Source: Bradyrhizobium sp. YR681
Lineage (GTDB): Bacteria; Pseudomonadota; Alphaproteobacteria; Rhizobiales; Xanthobacteraceae
Length of the DNA stretch: 51,205 nucleotides
NCBI RefSeq assembly: GCF_000282615.1
Contig: NZ_AKIY01000039.1
Location: 1 to 51,205 of the forward strand
Reading direction: 5' to 3'
Positions 27,656-36,673 of the stretch are shown piece after piece. The notes beneath the pieces were generated by a model. It saw only the letters and a program-made list of their open reading frames with translations, made no database searches and was not told the DNA's origin. How positions within the stretch are numbered: the stretch's first letter is position 1; the number at the start of each line of letters is the position of its first letter. Made by a program: the position numbers and the translations under genes.

Positions 27656-27820
27656 CATTAAGCGAAGGTCGGGTCGCGGCGCGCGTTGCCTGTCCTTGAC
27701 TGTTCCGTTACAGTTTTATGACACGGTGCAGGCTTCCGGCTGCTCCGGACGCCCCAGCCGTCGTCACGCCGGCCAGACGGCTAGGTATCATTGCGCCGGA
27801 CCAGAAGTTGCGTGTCGACC

Positions 27821-29533
27821 ATGGCGTCCGCGCCCAATCCAGGTCCTTCTGCCACGACCGCCGTGCTGGCGAGCGTTGCCGCGCTCGGTATCTGGCGGCT
27901 GCTCGCGGTTGCCGCGCCGCATCTGGCCGCGATCGCGCTGATGTACGAGACCGAGACCGATTTCGGCTCGCGGCTGTCCTTCGCGCTTGCCTGGGGCATC
28001 CTCAACTTCTTCTGGATTACGCTGTTGCGGCGTCCGGCGCTGTCGGGTGCGCTGTCGCTGACCATGGTGGTCGTGCTGGTGCTGCTGTCGCGGCTCAAGC
28101 ACGACGTCGTGCAGATGACGGTGAACTTCATCGACCTGATGATGATCGACCGCGACACCGTCGCGTTCCTGTTCACGATCTTCCCGAATTTGCGCTGGTC
28201 GGTGATCGGAGCCGGCCTTCTCACGCTGCCGCTGATGTATGCGCTGTGGTGGCTCGATCCGTTCCGCATCCGCCGCCTGCCGGCGCTCGCCTGCAAGCTC
28301 GCCTGCCTTGCCGCGCTGGTTGGTTATTCGCTCTATCAGCCGGACGAGGCCTGGCGCGGCTATTACGACGACGGCTATCTGTCGAAATTCTTCCGCTCCG
28401 GCGTCAGCGCGGTGTCCGACTTCGCGCAATACGGATTCATGGAATCGGCCGCCTCGACCAATGAGCGGCTCAACATGCCGCTGGTCGAGGCCTGTCATCC
28501 CGCCGGCCGCCGGCCGAACATCGTCATGGTCCATGATGAATCGAGCTTCGACATCCGCGCCGCCCAAGGCATCAAGGTGCCACAGGGCTATGGCAGCCAC
28601 TTCAAGTCGTGGGACGGCAAGCAGCGCACGTTCCTGGCCGAGAGCAATGGCGGGCCGAGCTGGTTCACCGAATACAACGTGCTCGCCGGTCTCTCCTCTC
28701 GCTCGTTCGGCCGCTTCGCCTATTTCGTGACGCGCATCGCGACAGGCCGTGTCGAGCGCGGCCTGCCGCTGGCGCTGCGCCGCTGCGGCTACGACACCCT
28801 GTCGCTCTATCCCGCCTATGGCGGTTTCATGGGTGCACGCAGCTTCCAGATGACGACCGGTGTCGAACGCTTCCTCGATTCGAAGGATCTCGGCGCCAAG
28901 GATGTCGAACCGGACAGCTTCTTCTACGACAAGGCGCTCCAGCTGATGGGCCAGCAGCCGCCGAACAAGCCGCTGTTCACCTTCATCTATCTCGGCGCCA
29001 ATCATTTCCCGTGGGAGACGCGCTTCCGCCCCGATCTGCTGGCGAACTGGCGCGCGCCGGGTAATGTGGCGTCCATCGACGAATATCTGCGCCGGCAGGC
29101 CATGAGCGCCGAGCAGTACAAGGCGTTCATCGCAGGCCTGAAGAAGAATTTTCCGGGCGAGCCCTTCCTGATCGTGCGCTACGGCGATCATCAGCCCGAA
29201 TTTGCGCCTGCTATCCTCGAGCCCGGGCTCGACGAAGGCGCCATCGGCAAGAAGCTCGACGCTTACGATCCGCGTCTCTATGCGACCTATTACGCGATCG
29301 ACGCGGTCAATTTCGAGCCGGTCAGAAGCGAAGCCGTGATGGACACGATCGACGGTCCCTATCTGCCGCTCGTCATCCAGGAAGCTGCCGGCATCCCGCT
29401 CGATCCGTCCTTCGCCGAGCAGAAGGAGATCATGCTCCGCTGCAAGGGCATGTTCTACGGCTGCAAGGACGGCGCCGAGGCGCGGCGGCTCAACCGGCTG
29501 CTGATCAATGCCGGGATGATCCGCGGGCTTTAG
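27821..29533 (+). CDS. Inner-membrane sulfatase/phosphoglycerol-transferase-like enzyme
   Basis: This 570-residue protein has about five N-terminal membrane helices (to about residue 172) and a periplasmic alkaline-phosphatase-superfamily domain. Motifs fit LtaS/OpgB/EptA-like enzymes: PNIVMVHDESSFD (232-244), GGPSWFTEYNVLAGLSSRSFG (277-297) with Ser280 as probable nucleophile, FIYLGANHFPW and RYGDHQPEF as metal ligands. Such enzymes transfer phosphoglycerol or phosphoethanolamine to periplasmic glucans, LPS or lipids. The start at 27821 lacks a clear Shine-Dalgarno; an in-frame TTG at 27791 or GTG at 27812 is possible. The substrate is unknown. Confidence 0.82.
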   Translation: MASAPNPGPSATTAVLASVAALGIWRLLAVAAPHLAAIALMYETETDFGSRLSFALAWGILNFFWITLLRRPALSGALSLTMVVVLVLLSRLKHDVVQMTVNFIDLMMIDRDTVAFLFTIFPNLRWSVIGAGLLTLPLMYALWWLDPFRIRRLPALACKLACLAALVGYSLYQPDEAWRGYYDDGYLSKFFRSGVSAVSDFAQYGFMESAASTNERLNMPLVEACHPAGRRPNIVMVHDESSFDIRAAQGIKVPQGYGSHFKSWDGKQRTFLAESNGGPSWFTEYNVLAGLSSRSFGRFAYFVTRIATGRVERGLPLALRRCGYDTLSLYPAYGGFMGARSFQMTTGVERFLDSKDLGAKDVEPDSFFYDKALQLMGQQPPNKPLFTFIYLGANHFPWETRFRPDLLANWRAPGNVASIDEYLRRQAMSAEQYKAFIAGLKKNFPGEPFLIVRYGDHQPEFAPAILEPGLDEGAIGKKLDAYDPRLYATYYAIDAVNFEPVRSEAVMDTIDGPYLPLVIQEAAGIPLDPSFAEQKEIMLRCKGMFYGCKDGAEARRLNRLLINAGMIRGL

Positions 29534-29715
29534 CCCTATCGCCGTCATCCCCGCGCAACTGCGATGCGGTTGTCGTCCGGCTGCATCGGGGCCATTCATT
29601 CGCCACCGTATCCGTCGTACCTTGGCCGTCCGGCGTCATCCGAACGAGGGACGCGATGAAGGACGATGCCGGCTAGTGGGGGCGTTCGACAAACCGCGAA
29701 CCCAAGGAGAAGTCA

Positions 29716-30093
29716 TTGGCAATTTCCGTGAAACAGATGCTGGAGGCCGCCAACGCCGCCGTGCCGAAGATCACGCCTGCTCAGGCCAAGGAGATGATCG
29801 GCAAGGGCGCGCTCGTGCTCGACGTGCGCGATGCGCCTGAGATCGAGAAGAGCGGCAAGATTCCCGGCGCGCTGAATGTCTCGCGCGGCATGCTGGAGTT
29901 TCGGGCCGATCCCGACTCGCCCTATCACGACAAGACCCTCGCCAGGGACAAGGTCGTGATCCTCTATTGCGCCTCCGGCGGTCGTTCGGCCCTTGCCGGC
30001 AAGCTGCTTCAGGACATGGGGTATGGCCATGTCTACAACGTCGGCGGTTTCAAGGATTGGGCCGACGCCGGGGGCGCTGTCGAGAAGGCGTAG
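29716..30093 (+). CDS. Rhodanese-like domain protein
   Basis: This 125-residue single rhodanese domain has the active-site Cys85 in the loop CASGGR, plus LVLDVRD and VGGFKDW motifs. It probably carries sulfane sulfur or acts in sulfur relay. The start is a TTG at 29716 with AAGGAGA five nt upstream; no ATG gives the full domain. The preceding 182-nt gap shows no recognisable feature. Confidence 0.9.
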   Translation: MAISVKQMLEAANAAVPKITPAQAKEMIGKGALVLDVRDAPEIEKSGKIPGALNVSRGMLEFRADPDSPYHDKTLARDKVVILYCASGGRSALAGKLLQDMGYGHVYNVGGFKDWADAGGAVEKA

Positions 30094-30118
30094 CGAAAGG
30101 GGCGGCGCGGAGCCATGC

Positions 30119-31678
30119 TCAGCGCCGGCCCACCTTCTCCCATAGCCATTTCGCCACCGCATCCGGTGACGAATTGCCGTCATTGCCGGCCGCGCGCAGA
30201 TTGGCCTCGCGCATGGTGGCGATGTCGATCTTGCCGAGCAGTGGCCTGAGCGCCGCCTGCAACTTCTCGTCACCAGCCCGCTTTGGTGCGAGCAGCAGGA
30301 TCGCATCATAGGGCGGGATTGCGTGCCTGGGATCGTCGAGCGCCGTGAGATCGTATTTCGCGATCAGGCCGTCGCTGGTGTAGCCGGCAATCACGTCGAC
30401 CTCGCCGCTGGCGACCGCGGCATACATGAAGTCCGGCTGCATCTGGCGTTGCGCGCGGAACTGAAGGCCGTAGGCCTTTTGCAGCGCCGCCCATTCCGGC
30501 CGCGAGAAGAACTCGTAGTCGCCGGCGATCGACATGTTCGATGCACGTGCTGCGAGATCGGCGATGCTGTGGATGCCGAGCGCCTCGGCCCGCTTTTTCG
30601 GCATCACCAGCGCATAGGCGTTCTCGAAGCCGAGCTCGCCGAGCAGGGCGATGTTGTCCTTTGCAAGCGCCGTCTTCAAATCCGCGAGCAGTTCGGCCCG
30701 CGGCTTGATGTCGGTGCGATGGAGCTGGTTGGCCCAGAGGGTTCCGGAATAATCGACATAGAGATCGACGTCGCCGGCCTTGAGCGCCTCGAAGATCACG
30801 CTGGAGCCCAGGCCCGATCGCGCGGTGGCGGAGAGGCCGGCCGTCTGGAGGCGATCCCGGAGCAAGGCAGACAGCACATATTGTTCGGCAAAGGTCTTGG
30901 CCCCGACCACATAGCCCTGCGACGAGCGCCCCATTGTCGGCACCAGCGTTGCGGCGACCAGTGCTGCGATTCCGATCGCGCCGAGCCCGGTGCGCAGGCG
31001 GCTGCGGCGTTGCAGTCCGCCCTCGATCAGGCCGAGCAGCTGATCGACGGCGAGCGCCAGCAGGGCCGACGCAAAACAGCCGAACAGGACGAATACCCAG
31101 TTCTGGGTCTGAAGCCCCGCAAAAATGTAGTTGCCGAGGCTGGTCTGCCCGATCGGCGTCGAGAGAGTCGCGGTGCCGATCACCCAGACCGCGGCGGTGC
31201 GAATGCCTGCCATCATGACCGGCAGCGCCAGCGGCAGCTCGACCATCACGAGCGACTGTCGCCCGGTCATGCCGACGCCCTTGGCCGCCTCGATCAGCGC
31301 GGGGTCGATACCGTTGAGGCCGGTGATGCCGTTGCGCAGCACCGGCAGCATCGAATAGAGCGCGAGCGCCAGCATCGCCGGCAGGAAACCGAAAGCGGAG
31401 AAGGAGACGCCGAACCAGGCGAGCGTGAGCGAGGCAGCGGCGAGCAGCAGCGGATAGAACAGCGCCAGCAAGGCCAGCCCCGGCACCGTCTGCACGATGC
31501 TGGCCAGCGCGAGCAGGACGGCGCGCGGTGCGGGGCGGTTGCGCGTCAGGATCGCGAGCGGCAGGCTGACGGCGAGGCCGAGCCCGAGCGCGGCAAGGCT
31601 CACCCGGACATGGTTGCCGAGATAGTCGGGCAGATGCGACAGCGCCTCGCCCCAGCGCGGATCGGTGAAGAGGCTCAT
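30119..31678 (-). CDS. ABC transporter permease fused to substrate-binding domain (glycine betaine/choline type)
   Basis: This 519-residue fusion has a BPD_transp_1 permease with about six helices (residues 1-225, coupling-loop signature EAAKGVGMTGRQSLVMVELPLALPVMMAG split by helices). An OpuAC-type binding domain follows at about 245-519 (VGAKTFAEQYVLSALL, DVDLYVDYSGTLWANQL). This arrangement is known in OpuB/OpuC-like choline and betaine importers. It overlaps its ATPase by ATGA. A single polypeptide supplies both pore and receptor, so the receptor is tethered to the membrane. Confidence 0.9.
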   Translation of the reverse strand: MSLFTDPRWGEALSHLPDYLGNHVRVSLAALGLGLAVSLPLAILTRNRPAPRAVLLALASIVQTVPGLALLALFYPLLLAAASLTLAWFGVSFSAFGFLPAMLALALYSMLPVLRNGITGLNGIDPALIEAAKGVGMTGRQSLVMVELPLALPVMMAGIRTAAVWVIGTATLSTPIGQTSLGNYIFAGLQTQNWVFVLFGCFASALLALAVDQLLGLIEGGLQRRSRLRTGLGAIGIAALVAATLVPTMGRSSQGYVVGAKTFAEQYVLSALLRDRLQTAGLSATARSGLGSSVIFEALKAGDVDLYVDYSGTLWANQLHRTDIKPRAELLADLKTALAKDNIALLGELGFENAYALVMPKKRAEALGIHSIADLAARASNMSIAGDYEFFSRPEWAALQKAYGLQFRAQRQMQPDFMYAAVASGEVDVIAGYTSDGLIAKYDLTALDDPRHAIPPYDAILLLAPKRAGDEKLQAALRPLLGKIDIATMREANLRAAGNDGNSSPDAVAKWLWEKVGRR

Positions 31679-32457
31679 GCCGCACCGCTCTGCGGCAGCA
31701 GCGCGTTCAGCCGCTCGACCTGGCGCCGCGGCGTGCGCAGCAGCTCCAGCACATAGGCATCGCTGCTTGTGGAGAGCTCTGCGGGCGTGCCCTGCGCGAG
31801 CAGCTTGCCGCCGCGCATCACCGCGATGCGGTCGGCGAGCAGGATCGCTTCCGTCATATCGTGGGTGATCATGACGGTGGTCAGGCCGAGCTTGCGATGC
31901 AGCGATCGATAATCATCGCCGAGTGCATCGCGGGTGAGGGGATCGAGCGCGCCGAACGGCTCGTCCATCAGCACGATCCGAGGTTTGGCCGCGAGCGCCC
32001 GTGCCACCCCGACGCGCTGGCGCTGGCCGCCGGAAAGCGCCTCGGGCAGCCGGTCGCGATGCGCGGCCCGGTCGAGCTGCACGAGCTCCAGCAATTCATC
32101 GACGCGTGTCGCGATGGTCGCCGCCGGCTCCCCCAGCAGCTTCGGCGTGATCCCGATATTGTCGGCAACGCTCAAATGCGGGAACAGGCCGCCACTCTGG
32201 AAGACGTAGCCGATCCGCCGCCGCAGCGCGACTGGATCGACGTTTCGCACCTCCTCGCCCTCGACCGTGATGGTGCCGGCATCGGCCTCGATCAGGCGGT
32301 TGGCGAGCCGCAGCAGCGTCGTCTTGCCCGAGCCCGAGCCGCCGACGATGGCCAGAAACTCACCCTCGGCGATATCGAGCGATACGTCGTCCACGGCCTT
32401 GAGGCGACCGAAGCTCTTGGTGACCTCTAGGTAGCTGATCGCCGGCTTGGAAGGCAT
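31675..32457 (-). CDS. ABC transporter ATP-binding protein (glycine betaine/choline type)
   Basis: This 260-residue ATPase has Walker A GGSGSGKTT (about 39-47), Q-loop YVFQSGGLFPH, signature LSGGQRQRVGVARAL, Walker B RIVLMDEPFGALD and the switch His in ITHDM. It ends soon after the core and lacks the C-terminal CBS pair that many ProV/OpuCA proteins use for ionic-strength sensing, so osmotic gating by that route is not expected. The ATG at 32457 is chosen because homology starts there. Confidence 0.92.
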   Translation of the reverse strand: MPSKPAISYLEVTKSFGRLKAVDDVSLDIAEGEFLAIVGGSGSGKTTLLRLANRLIEADAGTITVEGEEVRNVDPVALRRRIGYVFQSGGLFPHLSVADNIGITPKLLGEPAATIATRVDELLELVQLDRAAHRDRLPEALSGGQRQRVGVARALAAKPRIVLMDEPFGALDPLTRDALGDDYRSLHRKLGLTTVMITHDMTEAILLADRIAVMRGGKLLAQGTPAELSTSSDAYVLELLRTPRRQVERLNALLPQSGAA

Positions 32458-32577
32458 CGCGCGTGGGCTCAAGGAGGGCAAGGGGGCAGCGAGACCCCAT
32501 GCGTAGCACGCTTGGCGGCTCGATTGAACTTGGTCGCGCGAGCGGCTAAGGCATCGGTCGAAATTCGGAGGAAGCAC

Positions 32578-33396
32578 ATGACGACGCCCACGGCAGTGGC
32601 GCTGGAAGATGCCAAGGTCGCGTTCCGGCTGGGGGACGACCGGGTCTATACGGCGGTGGAGAAGGCGCATCTTTCGGTCGCGCAGGGCGAGTTCGTCGCC
32701 ATCGTCGGCCCGACCGGCTGCGGGAAGTCGACGCTGCTCAATGTCGCGGCCGGCCTGCTCAAGCCTGCCGCCGGCAGCGTCAAGATCTTCGACCAGCCGC
32801 TTGCGGGGCTGAACCGGGATGCCGGCTATCTGTTCCAGGCCGATGCTCTGTTCCCGTGGAAGACCGCGCTCGACAATGTCGCGATCGGGCTCGAGATCCA
32901 GGGCGCGCCGCGCGCCGAGGCGCTGCAGCGCGCGCAGAAATGGTTGACATCCGTCGGCCTCGGCGCTTTCGCGGGTCGCTATCCGCACATGCTCTCCGGC
33001 GGCCAGCGCAAGCGCGTGGCGCTGGCTCAGGTGCTGATCCGTGACCCCAAAATCCTGCTGATGGACGAGCCGTTCGGGCCACTCGATGCGCAAACGCGCC
33101 AGGTGATGGGCAATCTCTTGCTCGATCTCTGGAACGCCGACCGCAAGGCCGTGCTGTTTGTCACCCACGATCTCGAAGAGGCGATCGCGCTCGCCGACCG
33201 GGTCGTGATCATGTCGGCGGGACCGTCGTCGCGCATCATCGGCGACTGGCGCGTCAGCCTGCCGCGCCCGCGCGATATCTTCGAGGTGCGGCTGGACAAG
33301 GAGTTCCATGCGCTTCACCGCGAGATCTGGGGCGTGCTCAAGGACGAGGTGATGAAGGGCTACGCGCAATCCACCCAAGCGGCGGAGGCGGTCTGA
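32578..33396 (+). CDS. ABC transporter ATP-binding protein (nitrate/sulfonate/taurine type)
   Basis: This 272-residue ATPase has Walker A GPTGCGKST (about 43-51), signature LSGGQRKRVALAQVL, Walker B ILLMDEPFGPLD and switch His in VTHDLEEAIALADR, matching the SsuB/TauB/NrtD group. A CGGAGGAAG site sits before ATG 32578. Its stop overlaps the permease start by one base (TGATG). Partners are the permease at 33396 and the binding protein at 34820. The substrate may be a sulfonate or another small organic compound; not decidable here. Confidence 0.93.
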   Translation: MTTPTAVALEDAKVAFRLGDDRVYTAVEKAHLSVAQGEFVAIVGPTGCGKSTLLNVAAGLLKPAAGSVKIFDQPLAGLNRDAGYLFQADALFPWKTALDNVAIGLEIQGAPRAEALQRAQKWLTSVGLGAFAGRYPHMLSGGQRKRVALAQVLIRDPKILLMDEPFGPLDAQTRQVMGNLLLDLWNADRKAVLFVTHDLEEAIALADRVVIMSAGPSSRIIGDWRVSLPRPRDIFEVRLDKEFHALHREIWGVLKDEVMKGYAQSTQAAEAV

Positions 33397-34181
33397 TGTC
33401 GCGCGTGACGCTGCTTGCGCTGCAAGTTCTGGTCGCCATTGTCTGCCTGGCGCTGTGGCAGCTGTTGTCGACCGTGCCGGTGTTCGGCAAGATCCTGCTG
33501 CCGCCGTTCTTCTTCTCCAATCCGGTCGACGTCTTCGCCCAGATCGTCAAATGGTTCTCGTCCGGCGTGATCTGGAAGCATCTCGGCATCACGCTGACGG
33601 AATCGGTGCTGGCCTTCGTGATCGGATCGGCCGGCGGCGTGCTGGTGGGCTTCTGGTTCGCGCGCCAGCCGCTGGTTGCCGCGGTGTTCGATCCCTATGT
33701 GAAGATGGTCAACGCGCTCCCGCGCGTGGTGCTGGCGCCGATCTTCGCGCTGTGGCTCGGCCTCGGCATCTGGTCCAAGGTCGCGCTCGGCGTGACGCTG
33801 GTTTTCTTCATCGTCTTCTTCAACGTCTATCAGGGCGTCAAGGAGGTCAGCCGCACGGTGCTCGACAACGGCCGCATGCTCGGCATGAGCGAGCGGCAGC
33901 TGATGCAGCATGTCTATTGGCCCTCGGCGCTGTCCTGGATGTTCTCCTCGCTGCACACCTCGGTCGGCTTTGCCGTGGTCGGCGCGGTCGTCGGCGAATA
34001 TCTGGGATCGGCCGCCGGGCTCGGCTATCTCATCCAGCAGGCCGAAGGGATATTCGACGTCGCCGGCGTGTTCGCCGGCATGTTCGTGCTCTCGGCCTTC
34101 GTCATCCTGATCGATTTTGGGGTGACGCTGGTGGAGCGGCGGCTACTGGTCTGGCGGCCGACCGTGGACGGACGCGGGTAG
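33396..34181 (+). CDS. ABC transporter permease (nitrate/sulfonate/taurine type)
   Basis: This 261-residue permease has about six membrane helices and a BPD_transp_1 coupling segment near residue 165 (GRMLGMSERQLMQHVYWPSAL). It is of the SsuC/TauC type. It is followed by a hairpin terminator and then by a gene on the other strand, so the cognate binding protein gene is separated from this pair by about 640 nt. Confidence 0.92.
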   Translation: MSRVTLLALQVLVAIVCLALWQLLSTVPVFGKILLPPFFFSNPVDVFAQIVKWFSSGVIWKHLGITLTESVLAFVIGSAGGVLVGFWFARQPLVAAVFDPYVKMVNALPRVVLAPIFALWLGLGIWSKVALGVTLVFFIVFFNVYQGVKEVSRTVLDNGRMLGMSERQLMQHVYWPSALSWMFSSLHTSVGFAVVGAVVGEYLGSAAGLGYLIQQAEGIFDVAGVFAGMFVLSAFVILIDFGVTLVERRLLVWRPTVDGRG

Positions 34182-34189
34182 CCGCAAAA

Positions 34190-34215
34190 GGGGCCCGCGC
34201 ATCGGCGCGAGCCCC
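34190..34215. terminator. Hairpin between convergent permease and cupin genes
   Basis: GGGGCCCGCGC pairs with GCGCGAGCCCC around ATCG (one mismatch). No T tract follows on the + strand, but on the minus strand TTTTGC follows the stem, so it may end cupin transcription. Confidence 0.5.
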
Positions 34216-34230
34216 GATATTGCGAAATCC

Positions 34231-34680
34231 CTAGTCCAGCAGCTTGGTATCGTCTGGCGCCTGCGGCGGCGTCTTGATCGCGATCGCCTTGACCTGGCCG
34301 CTGATCGGCTTGGTGCCGCCATGCGGCGTGCCCTTGGGGATGATGACGAGGTCGCCGGGCTTCACCGTGACCTCCTTGTCGCCGAGCCAGATCGTTCCGG
34401 TCCCGTCCAGGATGTACTGGATCTCGTTGGTGTTGGGATGCATGTGCTTGGGCACATTGCCGACCTGGATCGAGATGGTGGCGCCGTCGGCGCTCGCGAA
34501 CATTTTCGAGCGGTAGCCGACATTGTTGGCGGCCCCGAGCGCATCGCCCTCCATCTCGCCGGTATGGATGATCTGCGCGGTGATGTTCTCGGCGGCCAGC
34601 GCCGGCCGGAGCAGCTGGTTTGCGCCGCATCCGGCGGCAAAGGCGGTGGCGATCGACAGCGTGATTGCAAGGCGATTCAT
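34231..34680 (-). CDS. Exported cupin-domain protein
   Basis: This 149-residue protein has a signal peptide or lipoprotein-like N terminus (AAGCGAN, then cleavage near residue 30) and one cupin barrel. Metal ligands are clear: His79, His81, Glu86 and His120 (KHMHPNTNE and IPKGTPHGG). Function is unknown; such small periplasmic cupins may bind metal and a small ligand. It lies antisense between the permease and binding-protein genes of an ABC importer and shares a divergent promoter region with the latter. Confidence 0.85.
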   Translation of the reverse strand: MNRLAITLSIATAFAAGCGANQLLRPALAAENITAQIIHTGEMEGDALGAANNVGYRSKMFASADGATISIQVGNVPKHMHPNTNEIQYILDGTGTIWLGDKEVTVKPGDLVIIPKGTPHGGTKPISGQVKAIAIKTPPQAPDDTKLLD

Positions 34681-34819
34681 GGATGATCCTCCCCATCAAG
34701 AATTGTTCTTGTGGACCCATGCTATTGCGCCGAAAGGCCGATGGCCAGTCGCACTTAGGCAGTGCTTCTCAAGCCAGTCCGGCTGCTTTATGGTGCCGCC
34801 AGCCGAACGGAGGAAACCA

Positions 34820-35845
34820 ATGAAGAACACGATTGCCAGGCTCGCTGGCGCGCTGCTGGCGCTGACGCTCACCACCTCGCTTGCCGCGGCGCAGAGCAAG
34901 GTCACCATCGCGGTCGGTGGCGGGGCCTGCCTGTGCTACCTGCCGACGGTGCTGGCCAAGCAGCTCGGCGAGTACGAGAAGGCCGGGGTCAATGTCGAGC
35001 TGGTGGACCTCAAGGGCGGCTCGGACGCGCTCAAGGCCGTGCTCGGCGGCAGCGCCGACGTCGTCTCGGGCTATTTCGACCATTGCGTCAACCTCGCCGC
35101 CAAGAAGCAGGAGCTTCAGGCCTTCGTGGTCTATGACCGCTATCCCGGTCTCGTGCTGGTGGTCGCGCCCTCGCGCACCAACGACATCAAGTCGGTCAAG
35201 GATCTCGCCGGCAAGAAGGTCGGCGTCAGCGCCCCCGGCTCCTCCACCGACTTCTTTCTCAAATATCTCCTGAAGAAGAACGGGCTCGATCCCGCCGGCA
35301 CCGCCGTGATCGGCGTCGGCCTTGGCGCCACTGCCGTCGCCGCGATGGAGCAGGGCCAGCTCGACGCGGCCGTGATGCTCGATCCCGCCGTCACCGTGCT
35401 CCAGGGCAGCCACAAGGATCTGCGGATCCTCAGCGACACCCGTACGCAAAAAGACACGCTCGAGACGTTCGGCGGCGAGTATCCCGGTGGCGCGCTGTAT
35501 TCGACCGTGGCCTGGATCAACAGTCACGAAAAGGAGACACAGGCGCTCACCAATGCCATGCTCGCCACGATCGCCTGGATCCATTCGCATTCGCCGGAGG
35601 AGATCATGGCGAAGATGCCGGAGGAGATCGTCGGCAAGAACAAGGAGCTCTATCTTGCGGCGCTGAAGAACACGATCCCGATGTTCTCCGAAACCGGCAA
35701 GATGGACCCGAAGGGCGCGGACGCCGTGCTCGCCGTGTTCAGCGTCGGCTCGCCCGAGGTCGCCAACGCCAAGATCGACGTCAGCAAGACCTTTACCAAC
35801 AAATACGTCGAGCAGGCCAAGAAGACCACGGGGAACGCCAAATAG
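34820..35845 (+). CDS. ABC transporter substrate-binding protein (nitrate/sulfonate/taurine type)
   Basis: This 341-residue exported protein has a signal peptide ending AAAQ (about residue 25), then an NMT1/SsuA-like domain: GGGACLCYLPTVLAKQLG and KGGSDALKAVLGGSADVVSG. Two cysteines in ACLCY next to the ligand-facing loop are unusual. ATG 34820 follows GGAGGAAACC; upstream in-frame sequence lies in the divergent promoter region. It presumably delivers substrate to the ATPase-permease pair at 32578-34181. The 139-nt intergenic region may be regulatory. Confidence 0.9.
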   Translation: MKNTIARLAGALLALTLTTSLAAAQSKVTIAVGGGACLCYLPTVLAKQLGEYEKAGVNVELVDLKGGSDALKAVLGGSADVVSGYFDHCVNLAAKKQELQAFVVYDRYPGLVLVVAPSRTNDIKSVKDLAGKKVGVSAPGSSTDFFLKYLLKKNGLDPAGTAVIGVGLGATAVAAMEQGQLDAAVMLDPAVTVLQGSHKDLRILSDTRTQKDTLETFGGEYPGGALYSTVAWINSHEKETQALTNAMLATIAWIHSHSPEEIMAKMPEEIVGKNKELYLAALKNTIPMFSETGKMDPKGADAVLAVFSVGSPEVANAKIDVSKTFTNKYVEQAKKTTGNAK

Positions 35846-35874
35846 CTGACGCTTGGACGGTGTAGTCAGTCGTC

Positions 35875-36579
35875 ATGACATCGCTGATCATCCATCGCGT
35901 CACGACGTTTGACTTTGCCGTGAGGCCGGTCGCTTGGTCCTTTGCGGAGGAGCGCCGCGTGGAGATCGCGGCGCATTTCGCCGAGCAGCAGCGCGAGCGG
36001 CCAAAGATCTGGAACGGCCGCGTCCTGCTCGGGCGCGATGCCGCTTTTGCCGACGGTCATCTCTCCGCCACCTATTTCGAGACGGACTTTGCCAGCTTTC
36101 TCGCCTGGCGCGACTGGGGCTTTCCCGACAAGGCGGTGTTTAACGGCTTTGGCATGGGCGCTCTGCGCGCTTCCGACGGCGCCTTCGTCATGGGCGAGAT
36201 GGCGCAGCACACGGCCAATGCAGGCCGCATCTATTTCCCCTCGGGCACGCCGGACCTCGATGATGTCGTGGAGGGCACGCTCGACATTGCCGGCAGTGTC
36301 GTCCGTGAGCTGGGGGAAGAGACCGGGTTGACCACGGCAGACTACTGGGCGGAGCCGGAGTGGCATTGCGTCGTCACCGGCCCCACGATTGCAATGATAC
36401 AGGTGCTCAACCTGAATGTGCCGGGCGAGGCGGCGCGTGCCCGGATCGAAGCCAATCTGGCGCGTGAGGCCGAGCCTGAACTGTCGGCCATCCATCTCGT
36501 GCGCGGGATGAGTGATCTCACGCCGACCATGCCGCCATTTGTCACGGCCTTCGTTGCCCAACAGTTCGCCTCGCGCTGA
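35875..36579 (+). CDS. Nudix-like hydrolase with partly degenerate box
   Basis: This 234-residue protein contains the core of a Nudix box, R144 E145 L146 G147 E148 E149 T150 G151 L152, matching REUxEExGU. The Glu expected eight residues before Arg144 is Leu136, so the G-x5-E part is not preserved. The metal-binding EE pair is intact, so activity is possible. The family hydrolyses nucleoside diphosphates linked to other groups. No export signal. It lies alone between two transporter operons. Confidence 0.75.
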   Translation: MTSLIIHRVTTFDFAVRPVAWSFAEERRVEIAAHFAEQQRERPKIWNGRVLLGRDAAFADGHLSATYFETDFASFLAWRDWGFPDKAVFNGFGMGALRASDGAFVMGEMAQHTANAGRIYFPSGTPDLDDVVEGTLDIAGSVVRELGEETGLTTADYWAEPEWHCVVTGPTIAMIQVLNLNVPGEAARARIEANLAREAEPELSAIHLVRGMSDLTPTMPPFVTAFVAQQFASR

Positions 36580-36673
36580 CGCGCGAGGCTTGACATCGTT
36601 GCGCGCAGCCCATGTGATGGGCGAAAAATAAAACCAAGAAGAATGCAATGCACAATCGTGCAGGGAGGTTCTG

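Noticed and set aside
35875..36579. Nudix gene as pseudogene because of the missing first Glu
   Set aside because: The frame is intact and the REUxEExGU metal-binding core is preserved, so only the box is partly divergent.
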